Shown here: piece after piece, positions 16,813 to 25,706 of the stretch
How the letters are laid out: each line of letters starts with the position of its first letter
Numbering within the stretch: position 1 is the stretch's first letter
NCBI GenBank assembly: GCA_036389835.1
Contig: DASVWC010000017.1
Location: 11,515-75,514 of the forward strand
Origin: AC-37 sp036389835
GTDB taxonomy: Bacteria > Actinomycetota > Thermoleophilia > Solirubrobacterales > Thermoleophilaceae
Direction: 5' to 3'
Length of the DNA: 64,000 nucleotides
Notes under the pieces: generated by a model
What the model was told of the DNA's origin: nothing
The model's database searches: none
What the model saw: only the letters and a program-made list of their open reading frames with translations
Program-made: the position numbers and the translations under genes

Positions 16813-17772
16813 TCAGGCGACGATCGTACGCCGACTGACGCTCCCGTACAGCAGCGCTGCCGCGCCGGCGGCGTCGGCGATCACCTCCACCGCTGCCACC
16901 AGCGGAGCGCGGCGGCGGTACGGCAGCGCGCGCCGGGCGACCTGGCGCGCATACGGCACCGCCGCCGCGAGCGGAAGCGGCGAGTGCGTCAGCCGGGCGG
17001 CCGCGACCCCGGCGAGCGCGGCGTCGAACGCGGCCGTGCGCCGGGTGAGGAACCAGCGCGCAAAGAGGAACTGCCCGCGCAGCTCGGGGATGCGCTCGAC
17101 CATGGCCGGGAAGTGACGCCGGCGGAGGTTCTCCGCCACATACGCGCGCGCGCCGCGCGGCAGGACGGCGTGCTCGACGACCGCCGCGGCGCAGAACGCC
17201 GTCCGCGCCCCACCCCGCCGCGCGCGCCACCCGAGCCACGTGTCCTCGCTGAGCGGCCGGCCGCGATCGTGGATCCAGGCCTCGAACCCGCCGAGGCGCT
17301 CGAACAGCTCGCGCCGCAGGAAGACGTTCGCGGTCTCGTAGAGCCCGGTCTCCCGCTCGACGGTGAGGCTGCGCTCGAACGGCCCGCACTCCACCCCCGG
17401 CTCGGGCCGGACGGCGCCCACGATCAGGTCGGCGTCCGCGAGGCAGCGGAGCCCGGCCGCCAGCCAGTCGGGCGCGGGGAAGCAGTCGGCGTCCGTGAAC
17501 GCCAGCACCGCGCCGCGGGCCTCGGCCGCGCCGCGATTGCGGGCGGCCGCGGCACCGCCCGGCGAGGGCTGCTCCACAAGGCGCACCGGCCCGCCGGCGG
17601 ACGCGACGACGGCCGCCGTGCCGTCGCTCGAGCCGTCGTCGACCACGACCACCTCGTAGGGCTGGTCGAGCCGCTGCCGGGCGAGCGAGTCGAGGGTCCG
17701 CCCGATCGTCGCCTCGGCGTCGTGCGCCGGGACGACCACCGTGACCGCCGGAGATCGCGAGTCGGGCGGCAC
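16813..17772 (-). CDS. Family 2 glycosyltransferase
   Basis: 319 aa, GT-A fold. VTVVVPAHDAEATIGRTLDSL begins the nucleotide-binding half, VVVDDGSSDGT follows, and the metal site is FTDADCFPAPDW. LSEDTWLGWRARR gives the ED pair of the catalytic base region. Its GTG start lies 4 nt behind the stop of the sulfatase-fold gene, so the two are coupled, and the flippase follows 19 bp downstream. It probably builds the repeat unit that the flippase exports. Confidence 0.88.
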   Translation of the reverse strand: MPPDSRSPAVTVVVPAHDAEATIGRTLDSLARQRLDQPYEVVVVDDGSSDGTAAVVASAGGPVRLVEQPSPGGAAAARNRGAAEARGAVLAFTDADCFPAPDWLAAGLRCLADADLIVGAVRPEPGVECGPFERSLTVERETGLYETANVFLRRELFERLGGFEAWIHDRGRPLSEDTWLGWRARRGGARTAFCAAAVVEHAVLPRGARAYVAENLRRRHFPAMVERIPELRGQFLFARWFLTRRTAAFDAALAGVAAARLTHSPLPLAAAVPYARQVARRALPYRRRAPLVAAVEVIADAAGAAALLYGSVSRRTIVA

Positions 17773-17776
17773 GCGG

Positions 17777-19198
17777 CTACATGTAGCCGAGCAGCTTCAT
17801 GCGCTCCTCGAGATCGCGGACCTCGTCCGCGTCGGGAGCGGGGGCGGTGGCGGCGACCGCGTCGACGTCGAACGTGGCCGTGGCGGCCGGGTGCTCGAGC
17901 GCGGCGCGCAGCCGGGCGAAGTCGTCGGGCCGCGCGCGCTCCAGGTCGGCTCCGGGCGGCTGGGGGGCCGTCTCGCCCGGATCCGCCTCCAGGTCGTAGA
18001 GGCGTTCGGCCGCACCCACGCGCAGCAGCTTGCGGCGGCCATCAGTCGCGCTGGTGAGCGGTGTCGTCAGGACCGACAGGCCCTCGCCCCACCCCCACTT
18101 CTCGGCGGTCGCGCGGAGCTCGTGCTCGGGCCCGGCGACAGCGGGATCGCACTGGGACACCGCCACGCCCGCGGGCAGGTCGTCCTCGCGCCAGGGACCG
18201 TCGACGCCCGTGGCCTCCGCCACGAGGCGCGGCAGGGCGGCGAGGCTGAGCACCGAGTCCGCGGGCGGCGCGCCGGGCCCAGCCGTCACGAACGGCACGG
18301 AGATCAACCGCTCGTCGAGCGACATCATGTGAGCGAGCCGGCCGTCCTCGCCGAGGTTCTCGCCGTGGTCGGAGAGGACGATCACCAGGGTGTCGTCGAG
18401 CACGCCGGCCCCGTCCATCGCCTCGAGCAGAGACGCGAGCCAGTCGTCCAGATAGCTCACCGAGCGCGCGTACAGGTGGCGCATCCGCTCGAGCGCGCCC
18501 TCCGGGACCCTCAGCTTCCCCACGGCGGCGTCCCAGATCCCGTCGAGCTTCATGTAGGCGCGGTTGTCGTTCGCCGCGCGGATGCGCTCGCGCAGCGGCA
18601 GGTCGTTGTAGGGGCGCGGCGGCAGGTAGGGCGAGTGGCACTCCACGAGGTTCACGAACCAGAAGAACGGGCCGGCCGGCTCGCGCAGCCAGCTCCTCAT
18701 GACCTCCCCCGCCTCGCGCGCGCCGTCGTCGACGCGGGCCCGCGCCGCCTCGAGGAGCCAGCGCGCGTGGCTGCGCCGGTCGCGCCTGTGCAGGTTCGCC
18801 TGGCGCCCCGAGTTGATCGACACGAAGTCCTCGAACCCGGTGTCGAAGCCGGTCTCGCGCCCGACCCAGGTGTTCGCGCTCACCGCGCGCGTGGAGTACC
18901 CGGCCCGCCGTAGCACCTCGGGGAGGACCCGGTCCCGGTGCGACTCGAGGATCGGGCGTACGGCGTGCGGCCCGCCCTCGCGCACATCCGCGAGCCCGGC
19001 GGCGCGCGGCAGCAGGCCCGTGAACATCGCCGCGTGCGAGGGCAGCGTCCAGCACCCCGCCGCGTACACATGAGGCAGCGCGGCGCCCCGGCGCGCGAGG
19101 TCCATGATCGCCGGCGTGGAGGCGCTCGGCGCGCCGTACGGCTCGAGGGCGTCCCGCCGCGCCGCATCGAGCACCACGCAGAGGACATTGGGCCGCAT
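17777..19198 (-). CDS. Alkaline-phosphatase/sulfatase superfamily enzyme with Thr nucleophile
   Basis: 473 aa. The N-terminal metal site NVLCVVLDAARRD and the nucleophile region CWTLPSHAAMFTGLLPR are clear, as are IVLSDHGENLGEDG (second metal site) and the last histidine region further on. Where true sulfatases have Cys or Ser in C-x-P-S-R, this protein has Thr51 in TLPSH, as do phosphoglycerol and phosphoethanolamine transferases. It is therefore more likely a phospho-group hydrolase or transferase acting on a surface glycan. No signal peptide is seen. It heads the minus-strand operon to 14023, with TAGACT 8 nt before its ATG. Confidence 0.78.
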   Translation of the reverse strand: MRPNVLCVVLDAARRDALEPYGAPSASTPAIMDLARRGAALPHVYAAGCWTLPSHAAMFTGLLPRAAGLADVREGGPHAVRPILESHRDRVLPEVLRRAGYSTRAVSANTWVGRETGFDTGFEDFVSINSGRQANLHRRDRRSHARWLLEAARARVDDGAREAGEVMRSWLREPAGPFFWFVNLVECHSPYLPPRPYNDLPLRERIRAANDNRAYMKLDGIWDAAVGKLRVPEGALERMRHLYARSVSYLDDWLASLLEAMDGAGVLDDTLVIVLSDHGENLGEDGRLAHMMSLDERLISVPFVTAGPGAPPADSVLSLAALPRLVAEATGVDGPWREDDLPAGVAVSQCDPAVAGPEHELRATAEKWGWGEGLSVLTTPLTSATDGRRKLLRVGAAERLYDLEADPGETAPQPPGADLERARPDDFARLRAALEHPAATATFDVDAVAATAPAPDADEVRDLEERMKLLGYM

Positions 19199-19206
19199 GC
19201 CCGTCC

Positions 19207-19212
19207 AGTCTA
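19207..19212 (-). promoter_or_regulatory. Leaderless -10 element (TAGACT), divergent pair
   Basis: TAGACT on the minus strand ends 8 nt before the ATG at 19198. The opposite gene has its own hexamer at 19241-19246, so both divergent units may start at their start codons within about 55 bp. Confidence 0.55.
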
Positions 19213-19240
19213 TGGCGGGCTCAGACTGCGAAGTGTCGGT

Positions 19241-19246
19241 TAGGCT
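19241..19246 (+). promoter_or_regulatory. Leaderless -10 element (TAGGCT), divergent pair
   Basis: TAGGCT ends 8 nt before the ATG at 19255; no ribosome binding site lies between. Confidence 0.55.
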
Positions 19247-19254
19247 GCTCGGCC

Positions 19255-20163
19255 ATGCTCAAGCGTGGTCGGCGCGGCGACGTCCCAGAGGCCGGCCTGG
19301 CGCCAGCGGCCGCGGCGCGCCCGACTCCGCCGCCCGGCGCCCGCAACCTGGTCTTCGTCGTCCTCGACAGCCTGCGTTACGACTCGTGGACCGCGGCGCA
19401 GCCGGAGGTGCTCGCCAGGCTCGGCACCGTCGAGCGGCGCTGGAGCTACGCCACCTGGACCGCGCCCTCGCACTACAACCTGCTGATGGGGCTCCTGCCC
19501 CACACGAGCCCGCCCGAGGTCTACGCCTCCGAGTACTACAAGCAGGACTTCCTCAAGTACGCCGAGCGGCTCAACGTGCCCGGGATGGAGTTCCGAAAGG
19601 TCCTCCCGTCGATCTTCCTACCGACCTACCTGCACGGCCAGCTCGGCTACCTGACGCACGCCCGCGTTTCCATGCCGGTGCTGAACGAGCACACCGTCAT
19701 CAACCGCGACTTCGACAGCTACAAGCTGATGCCGAAGCACAACGACATGGCGGCGATGCTCGACGAGATGACGTTCGACGCGAGCCGCCCGTCGTTCTGG
19801 CTGCTGAACGTCGGCGAGACGCACTACCCGTACGCGCTGCCGGACGAGGACCCGCGCGAATGGCCCCACATCTCGGGCGTGCACGGCGTCTTCAAGAAGC
19901 TCGACGAGCAGAAGGACCAGCCCGGGATGACCGACTTCTTCGACGCTACCGCGCTGCGCCGGCTCCAGGACCGCCAGGTCGACGCGGTCCGCTATCTCGA
20001 CACCGTGTTCGCGCGGCTGTTCGACATGCTGCCGAGCGACACCTGGGTGGTCGTGACCTCCGACCACGGCGAGCTGTTCGGCGAGGACCGCTACTTCGGC
20101 CACGGCCCGGTGCAGCACGAGAAGGTCATGGAGGTCCCCTTCGTGGAGGGGATCGTCCCCTAG
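19255..20163 (+). CDS. Small alkaline-phosphatase/sulfatase superfamily enzyme with Thr nucleophile
   Basis: 302 aa, shorter than most sulfatase-fold enzymes. The metal-binding start is LVFVVLDSLRYDSW (Asp38, Asp43), the nucleophile region is WTAPSHYNLLMG with Thr69, and the C-terminal metal site is VVTSDHGELFGED followed by HGP and HEKVMEVPFV. As in its divergent neighbour at 17777-19198, Thr replaces the sulfatase Cys/Ser. It ends soon after the last metal region, so the usual C-terminal subdomain is missing. It leads an operon with two family 2 glycosyltransferases. Probable role: phospho-substituent chemistry on a glycan. Confidence 0.75.
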   Translation: MLKRGRRGDVPEAGLAPAAAARPTPPPGARNLVFVVLDSLRYDSWTAAQPEVLARLGTVERRWSYATWTAPSHYNLLMGLLPHTSPPEVYASEYYKQDFLKYAERLNVPGMEFRKVLPSIFLPTYLHGQLGYLTHARVSMPVLNEHTVINRDFDSYKLMPKHNDMAAMLDEMTFDASRPSFWLLNVGETHYPYALPDEDPREWPHISGVHGVFKKLDEQKDQPGMTDFFDATALRRLQDRQVDAVRYLDTVFARLFDMLPSDTWVVVTSDHGELFGEDRYFGHGPVQHEKVMEVPFVEGIVP

Positions 20164-20166
20164 CGC

Positions 20167-21030
20167 GTGGCGCCCGAGGTAAGCGTCGTCATACCGGTCC
20201 GCGACGGGGCCGACTCGATCGGGGCGCTGCTCTGCAGCCTCGAGCGCCAGACGCTCGCCCGCGAGCGCTTCGAGGTCGTGGTGGTGGACAACGCGTCGCG
20301 CGACGCCACCGCCGACATCGCCCGCGGGCGCGGCGCGACCGTGGTGCACGAGCCGGTCCCCAACCGCTCGCGTGCTCGCAACGCGGGCGTCGCCGCGACG
20401 GCGGCGGACCTGATCGCGTTCACCGACGCGGACTGCTTCGCGCACGAGCGCTGGCTCGAGGAGCTGCTCGCCTGCGCGGGTCGGGCGCCGCTCGTGGCCG
20501 GCGAGGTCGTCACGAGCACGAGCGACCCGCCCAACGCGATCGAGCGCTTCGAGCTGCTGTCGCGCTTCGGCCAGGGCGCGTGGGTCGAGCAGCAGGGGTG
20601 GGCCGCGACCGCCAACCTGCTCGTGCGCCGCGAGGCCTTCAACGCGGTCGGCGGCCTCGATCCGAGCTGGCGCCACATCGGCGAGGACGTGGACTTCTGC
20701 CTGCGCGCCCGCGACGCGGGTTTCGGGCTGGCGTTCTGCCCGGACGCGGTCGTCGAGCACCACGCCGAGCGGCGGCTGCGGCCGATGCTGAGCCGCTCGT
20801 ACCGTCACGGCTACTCGGTCAACCAGGCCTGGCACCGGTTCGGCGGCGGCTACCGAGCCTGGCGCCACCCGGGCGGCGTCCTGAGCGGCCCGCGCGCGTT
20901 CCGCCGGCTCGGGCTCGACACCGCCGCGCTGCGCGGCCCGGACGGTCGCCGGCTCGCCGCTCTGGCCCGCGCCAGCTACGGCGCGCGCATCGTCGGCTCG
21001 GTGTGGGCCGAGCTGAGGCGCGCCCGATGA
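20167..21030 (+). CDS. Family 2 glycosyltransferase
   Basis: 287 aa. VSVVIPVRDGADSIGALL opens the GT-A domain, VVVDNASRDAT follows, the metal site is FTDADCFAHERW, and HIGEDVDFCLRARD gives the catalytic-base region. The GTG start lies 3 nt after the stop of the sulfatase-fold gene, and its stop overlaps the next ATG (ATGA). Second of three genes in the operon starting at 19255. Sugar specificity unknown. Confidence 0.88.
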   Translation: MAPEVSVVIPVRDGADSIGALLCSLERQTLARERFEVVVVDNASRDATADIARGRGATVVHEPVPNRSRARNAGVAATAADLIAFTDADCFAHERWLEELLACAGRAPLVAGEVVTSTSDPPNAIERFELLSRFGQGAWVEQQGWAATANLLVRREAFNAVGGLDPSWRHIGEDVDFCLRARDAGFGLAFCPDAVVEHHAERRLRPMLSRSYRHGYSVNQAWHRFGGGYRAWRHPGGVLSGPRAFRRLGLDTAALRGPDGRRLAALARASYGARIVGSVWAELRRAR

Positions 21031-21995
21031 CCCCGGCCGCCCCGCTCGCCTCGGTCATCGTCTGCACGCGCAACCGCGCCGACTACCTCGAGGGCGCCCT
21101 CGACAGCATCCTCGCCGACTCGCCGGGGGTCGGCTGGGAGCTGATCGTGGTCGACAACGCCTCGACGGACGGCACGCGCGCCGTGGTCGAGGCACGGCAG
21201 GCCGAGGCGAAGGACGTCCCGGTCGAGTACGCCCTCGAGGAGCGGCTCGGCCACAGCCACGCGCGCAACCGCGGGATCGCGGACGCGCGCGGGGAACTCA
21301 TCGTGTTCACCGACGACGACGTGATCGTGGAGGCGGGCTGGCTCGACGCGCTCTGCGCCGGGTTCACCGAGCCCGACGTGATGGCCGCGGGGGGCAAGAT
21401 CGTCCCGCGCTGGCCCAGCGCGCCGCCGGGCTGGATGTCCGCCCGCCTGTCGGGGGTGCTCGCCGTGACCGATTACGGCGAGGAGGCGCGCGACCTGACC
21501 GGCGACGAGTACCCGGTCGGGGCGAACATGGCGATCCGCCGCTCGGCGCTGGGTGACGCGGCGAGCGCGTTCGACACGCGGCTCGGGCACCGCGGCGGCG
21601 GCTACTTCGGCTTCGATGAGCACGAGCTCTTCGCGGCGCTGCGCGAGCGCGGTCGGCTCGTCTACCGGCCGGACGCCGTCGTGCACCACCGCATCCTCCC
21701 GGACCGCATGACCTGGGAGGGGATGCGGCGCGCGTCGCTGCACAACGGGTACGGCTCGATGCGCGCCGACCGCCTGCGCGAGGGCACGCGGGTGCCGCTG
21801 CGATCCGCCGTGCCGGAGGCGACGCGCGCCCTGTTCCAGGCACTCCGTCGGCGCCGGCGCAACGGCGGGCGCGACGACGTCGACCCCGAGGCCGCGTTCG
21901 ACGAGTTCCACGCCTACTGGGTGGTCGGGCGCTGGATCGAGATCCTGTTCGGGGAGTCGGCCGCCGCGCGCTGGCTGCTGAGCCGGCTCGTCTAG
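21027..21995 (+). CDS. Family 2 glycosyltransferase
   Basis: 322 aa. ASVIVCTRNRADYLEGALDSIL is the first strand and helix, VVDNASTDGT the nucleotide site, FTDDDVIVEAGW the metal site. The later PVGANMAIRRSAL and FGFDEHELFAALRERG are typical of the WcaA-like group. The ATG overlaps the previous stop as ATGA. The stop codon shares the palindrome CTAG (21992-21995) with the stop of the convergent methyltransferase gene. Confidence 0.87.
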   Translation: MTPAAPLASVIVCTRNRADYLEGALDSILADSPGVGWELIVVDNASTDGTRAVVEARQAEAKDVPVEYALEERLGHSHARNRGIADARGELIVFTDDDVIVEAGWLDALCAGFTEPDVMAAGGKIVPRWPSAPPGWMSARLSGVLAVTDYGEEARDLTGDEYPVGANMAIRRSALGDAASAFDTRLGHRGGGYFGFDEHELFAALRERGRLVYRPDAVVHHRILPDRMTWEGMRRASLHNGYGSMRADRLREGTRVPLRSAVPEATRALFQALRRRRRNGGRDDVDPEAAFDEFHAYWVVGRWIEILFGESAAARWLLSRLV

Positions 21996-22759
21996 TTGCG
22001 CCGGCGGAGCCGTCTCCGCACGGCCTCCGCGGCGGCCGGCCGGGCCATCCCGAGCACCTCGCGGAACGAGCGCTCCCTGGCGACCTCGTCGCGGGCGCGG
22101 CGCCACTCGTGAGTGCGTGAGAGGTACAGGTAAGGGTGGATGACCGCCAGCTGCTCCCGGCGCGTGCTCTCGTGGAGGTCGCGCAGCCGGGGGCGGCCGG
22201 CCACGGCCTCGCGCTCGCACATCAGCAGCATGTTCTGCCGGTACCACCACGCCACGTCGTCGTCGCCCCACAGCGCCGGCCGGAGCGCGTCGACCGCGAC
22301 GAACCCGTGCTCGCCGAAGAGCCGGACCCAGTAGTCGGGGAACTGCTCGTTCAGGTGGCCGTCACCGCCCTGGTCCGGCACCGCGGCGGAGAACAGCACG
22401 ACCGGGCCGAGGCTCACGAGCGACTCGACGAGCGTCGCCGCGGCCCGCTCCTCGACGTGCTCCGCCACCTCGAGGCTGATCACCAGGTCGAAGCGGCGGT
22501 CGAGGCGCAGCGGCGTCGCGAGGTCGTGGGTGCGGAAGCGCTCCGCCGGGATCGCGAGCGAGCCGGCCGGCGTGAAGCCGTCGACGCCGAGGTAGTCGGA
22601 GACGCCGAGCCGCTCGGCCTCGGCCAGCCAGGCGCCGGAGCCGCAGCCCACGTCGATCACCGAGCCGGGCTCGACCAGCTCGAGCACGAGCGGCAGAACG
22701 CTGCGCGCGGAGCGCTCGGCTCCCGCGTGGTGCTTCGCGAAGAAGTCGGGCCCGTACAC
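21992..22759 (-). CDS. Class I SAM-dependent methyltransferase
   Basis: 255 aa. Motif I is SVIDVGCGSGAWLAEAERLG; the next acidic residue is in YLGVDGF, and LVISLEVAEHVEERAAATLV is the post-I region. Methyltransferases of this shape often accompany TylF-like enzymes in glycan clusters. The GTG at 22759 was chosen because YGPDFFAKHH, a common N-terminal signature of the group, follows it directly. It is second in an operon with the TylF-like gene (5 nt gap). Substrate unknown, probably a sugar of the glycan. Confidence 0.82.
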   Translation of the reverse strand: MYGPDFFAKHHAGAERSARSVLPLVLELVEPGSVIDVGCGSGAWLAEAERLGVSDYLGVDGFTPAGSLAIPAERFRTHDLATPLRLDRRFDLVISLEVAEHVEERAAATLVESLVSLGPVVLFSAAVPDQGGDGHLNEQFPDYWVRLFGEHGFVAVDALRPALWGDDDVAWWYRQNMLLMCEREAVAGRPRLRDLHESTRREQLAVIHPYLYLSRTHEWRRARDEVARERSFREVLGMARPAAAEAVRRRLRRRN

Positions 22760-22764
22760 GAGGC

Positions 22765-23460
22765 CTAGCCCTTCTGGAAGAACGCGACGTTGGCCGCCGT
22801 CTGGATCCGGTGGGGCAGCGAGCGGCGGCCCAGGAACTCGTGCACGGCGATCGTGCAGCCCTCCCAGACGTGGTAGTCGTCGATGACGACGAGTCCGCCG
22901 GGGGCGACCTGGTCGTACAGGGTCTCGAGGCAGGTGATGACAGAGTCGTGCCAGTCGCAGTCGAGCCGCAGCAGGGCGATCGTGCCGATCTCGTCGCGGT
23001 GGGCGGGCAGCGTCTCCTCGAACCAGCCCTTCACGATCCGGGTGCGGCCGGCCACGCCGAGCCGCTCCGCGCTCGCGAGAACGTCCTCCACGTCGGCCCG
23101 GCAGTTGTCGAAGTACCACGGGTTGTCCGGGTTGGCCGCCCATTCCGCGGCCCTCGCGCCGTCGACCTCCTCGGGCGGCGGAAGCCCCTCGAACGAGTCG
23201 AACATCCAGACCGTGCGGTCGTCGCCGCGCGCCTCGAGCAGCTCCGCCATGAGGAACGAGGAACCGCCGCGCCAGACGCCGCACTCGACTACGTCGCCGG
23301 GCACGCCGGCGTCCAGTACCGAGCCGAGCCGGTGCGCGAGGTCGCGCAAGGTGTGCTCCTGCACCATCGACAGCTCGCGGGCGCGCTCGATCATCGGCCC
23401 GAGCTGCGCCTCGTCTCGGCGCGCGCGGCGACGGTAGGCGAGCGCTCCGGCGATCTTCAC
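22765..23460 (-). CDS. TylF/macrocin O-methyltransferase-family protein
   Basis: 231 aa. The SAM site is GDVVECGVWRGGSSFLMAELL, followed by VWMFDSFEGLPPP and LLRLDCDWHDSVITCLETLYDQVAPGGLVVIDDYHVWEGC, the metal-binding Asp-rich run typical of the TylF family. These enzymes methylate sugar hydroxyls in antibiotics and surface glycans. GTG start, 6 nt behind a TACGGT hexamer; it leads the operon with the methyltransferase at 21992-22759. Confidence 0.88.
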   Translation of the reverse strand: MKIAGALAYRRRARRDEAQLGPMIERARELSMVQEHTLRDLAHRLGSVLDAGVPGDVVECGVWRGGSSFLMAELLEARGDDRTVWMFDSFEGLPPPEEVDGARAAEWAANPDNPWYFDNCRADVEDVLASAERLGVAGRTRIVKGWFEETLPAHRDEIGTIALLRLDCDWHDSVITCLETLYDQVAPGGLVVIDDYHVWEGCTIAVHEFLGRRSLPHRIQTAANVAFFQKG

Positions 23461-23466
23461 GCGCGC

Positions 23467-23472
23467 ACCGTA
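23467..23472 (-). promoter_or_regulatory. Leaderless -10 element (TACGGT)
   Basis: TACGGT on the minus strand ends 6 nt before the GTG at 23460. Confidence 0.45.
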
Positions 23473-23527
23473 TCCGCTGCCCGGACGTCGCGCGCTGAAT
23501 GCGGCGCTCGGGGCCGCGGGTCACCGG

Positions 23528-23533
23528 TACCCT
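23528..23533 (+). promoter_or_regulatory. Leaderless -10 element (TACCCT)
   Basis: TACCCT ends 7 nt before the ATG at 23541, which supports that ATG over the in-frame start 42 bases upstream. Confidence 0.5.
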
Positions 23534-23540
23534 CGCCGCG

Positions 23541-24719
23541 ATGCGGACCCCGGCAGCTACGGGTCGGTACAACGACCTCGACGCGCTGCGCGCGTTCACG
23601 ATCCTCGTGGTGGTCGCGTTCCACGTCGGCGGCGTCTCGTACACGCTGCCGGTGGACGGCGGCCGCCCGGTCGAGCTGTGGCTGACGTGGTGCGTCAAGA
23701 CGGCGGACCAGTTCCAGATGCCGGTCTTCTTCGTCATGTCCGGCTTCTTCGGCGCGCTGGCCGTGCGGCGTCGCGGCTCGCTCGCGTTCCTGCGCGGGCG
23801 CCTCGAGCGGATCGGGATCCCCCTGCTGGTGGCCTGGCTCGTGCTGGGGCCGCTCCTGAACCTGATAGCGATCTACGGGCAGCACGTCCGCGGCCGGCCG
23901 CAGCAGCCGATCGCCTTCGACACGCTGGTCGCTCCGAAGCTCCACCATCTCTGGTTCCTCGCGTACCTGCTGCTGTTCTGCGCGGCGGCGCTCGTCCTCC
24001 GCGCGGCGCTCGCGTGGTCGCCGCGGCTCGCGTCCCTCGGGCGCCGCGCGTTCGAAGCGGTCGCGCGCACGCCGGCACGACTCGCGGTGCTCGTGCCGAT
24101 GACCGCTCTTCTCAGCTGGAACGCGCAGGCTCCGACGACGACCGGCGGCAACGAGTTCATCCCCGACCTGGGGACGATTGCACGCTTCGGCCCGTTCTTC
24201 GCGTTCGGCTGGATCCTCTACGGAAGTCGCGAGCTCCTGCTGCCGCGCCTCCGCGCGGCCCCGGGGGCGCACATCGCCGTCGCGTTAGCGGCGTCGATCC
24301 TCCTCACGGCGGTGGTGGATCAGACCCCCGGCGACGAGCGCACCACCAAGGCGCTTCTCAACGGCCTCGGCGCGATCGTGGCCTGGACCGCCACGCTGGG
24401 CCTGATGGGCCTCTTCCACCGCTGGTTCAATCGTCCCGGCGAGCGCGTGCGCTACGGCGCCGATGCGGCCTACTGGATCTACCTCGGTCACCTGCCGCTC
24501 GTGAACGCCCTCTCCTATGCGCTGGTGGACGTCGGGGCACCCTTCGCGCTGCGCATCCTGCTGGTCCCGGCGATCACGGTCGGCCTGCTGCTGCTCGCGT
24601 ACGATCGGCTGGTCCGCTACACGCCGGTCGGGAGCGTCCTGCACGGACGCCGGTCGCGCTACGGCGCGTCGTCGAGGCCGGGTACCGGCTCGCCCGCCTC
24701 GTCGGCCGCCCAGGCCTGA
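23541..24719 (+). CDS. Acyltransferase family 3 membrane protein (OafA/NRD-like)
   Basis: 392 aa, about ten membrane helices. YNDLDALRAFTILVVVAFHVGG is the family signature with the catalytic His, and FFVMSGFFGALAVRRRG and LERIGIPLLVAW follow as in other acyltransferase-3 proteins. These enzymes acetylate or otherwise acylate sugars during export. The ATG at 23541 was chosen over 23499 because the -10-like hexamer and the conserved start lie there. The last 61 bp overlap the convergent glycosyltransferase gene. Acyl donor and acceptor unknown. Confidence 0.88.
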   Translation: MRTPAATGRYNDLDALRAFTILVVVAFHVGGVSYTLPVDGGRPVELWLTWCVKTADQFQMPVFFVMSGFFGALAVRRRGSLAFLRGRLERIGIPLLVAWLVLGPLLNLIAIYGQHVRGRPQQPIAFDTLVAPKLHHLWFLAYLLLFCAAALVLRAALAWSPRLASLGRRAFEAVARTPARLAVLVPMTALLSWNAQAPTTTGGNEFIPDLGTIARFGPFFAFGWILYGSRELLLPRLRAAPGAHIAVALAASILLTAVVDQTPGDERTTKALLNGLGAIVAWTATLGLMGLFHRWFNRPGERVRYGADAAYWIYLGHLPLVNALSYALVDVGAPFALRILLVPAITVGLLLLAYDRLVRYTPVGSVLHGRRSRYGASSRPGTGSPASSAAQA

Positions 24720-25651
24720 AGGAACGCGTCGGCCAGCTCCTGCCGGAACACCAGGTCGGCGCGGCTCCAGACGTAGTCGCCGAGCACCGGCGTGCGCGGC
24801 GGCACCCAACGCGCCGCGGTGACCGACCTGCCGCGCAGCCGCTCGCGCCGCGCCGCGTCGGTGAACAGCCGGTGGAAGTAGGGCTCCGCGTCGCCGGGGT
24901 GCATCGCGAGGAACCGCCGCTCGGCGACCGCCAGCCGCACGACCCGCCGGCGCCACATGTCGAGATCCATCCGGTGCAGGTGCTCCGCGCGCGCGGCCGG
25001 GTTGTAGAGCAGGCGAAAGCCGACGCGTGACATTCGCAGCGCCAGGTCGAGGTCCTCGTTGCCGAACGGAAGCGACTCCTCGTCGAACCCGCCCACTCGC
25101 TCGAGCATCGCGCGCTTGACCGACGCGTTCGCCGTGTAGAAGCGGCCCCAGCCGGCGTCGGCTCCGGGCTCGATGCGCGGGTAGTCGAACTGGATTCCCC
25201 GCTCGAGCCAGCGCATGAACGGCGTGACCTCGAGCTCGTCGGCCCAGCGGACGAGGCCCAGCACGCCGACCTCCGGCTCGGCGTGGCGCTCGTGCCAGCT
25301 CAGGTGCTGGGCGACGAGCTCGCGCTCCGGCATCACGTCGTCGTCGAGGAACAGGACCAGCGGCGTCTCGGCCGCCCGCCAGCCGGCGTTGCGCGCCGCC
25401 GAGGCCCCCGGACGCTCGCCGCGCAGCACACGCAGCGCGTAGGGCCGCTCTCCGGCGAGCTCCGCGACGCGTCCGCCGTCCTCGGCTGCTGCGTCCGTCA
25501 CCACGTACACGGCGAGCTCCGCCGGCGCGATCGTCTGACTCTCGAGCCGATCGAGCACGCGGGCCAGCGAGTCGCGCCGCCCCAGCGTCGGGATGACCGC
25601 GGTGATCGCCGGCACGCGTGGGGTCGGCCGGCCTCCGATCTCGGGGCGCAT
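24659..25651 (-). CDS. Family 2 glycosyltransferase
   Basis: 330 aa. ITAVIPTLGRRDSLARVLDRL opens the domain, GASAARNAGWRAAETPLVLFLDDDVMPE is the metal site, and PFGNEDLDLALRMSR the catalytic-base region. The ATG at 25651 was chosen because a TAGACT hexamer sits 8 nt upstream and the conserved domain starts at residue 15; the frame is open further upstream but without conserved content. Its end overlaps the convergent acyltransferase gene by 61 bp. Confidence 0.87.
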   Translation of the reverse strand: MRPEIGGRPTPRVPAITAVIPTLGRRDSLARVLDRLESQTIAPAELAVYVVTDAAAEDGGRVAELAGERPYALRVLRGERPGASAARNAGWRAAETPLVLFLDDDVMPERELVAQHLSWHERHAEPEVGVLGLVRWADELEVTPFMRWLERGIQFDYPRIEPGADAGWGRFYTANASVKRAMLERVGGFDEESLPFGNEDLDLALRMSRVGFRLLYNPAARAEHLHRMDLDMWRRRVVRLAVAERRFLAMHPGDAEPYFHRLFTDAARRERLRGRSVTAARWVPPRTPVLGDYVWSRADLVFRQELADAFLQAWAADEAGEPVPGLDDAP

Positions 25652-25659
25652 CCGCGCGC

Positions 25660-25665
25660 AGTCTA
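25660..25665 (-). promoter_or_regulatory. Leaderless -10 element (TAGACT)
   Basis: TAGACT on the minus strand ends 8 nt before the ATG at 25651. The divergent TACGCT for the opposite unit lies at 25694-25699. Confidence 0.55.
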
Positions 25666-25693
25666 GGCACGGCTCGCGCCGCCGGCGGTCGGT

Positions 25694-25699
25694 TACGCT
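25694..25699 (+). promoter_or_regulatory. Leaderless -10 element (TACGCT) ahead of a mini-ORF
   Basis: TACGCT ends 7 nt before the ATG at 25707, the start of a 13-codon open frame that overlaps the start of the YfhO gene. Confidence 0.5.
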
Positions 25700-25706
25700 G
25701 CCTGCG

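Noticed and set aside
17777..19198. Annotation as a true sulfatase
   Set aside because: The nucleophile position is Thr, which cannot be converted to formylglycine; named by superfamily instead.
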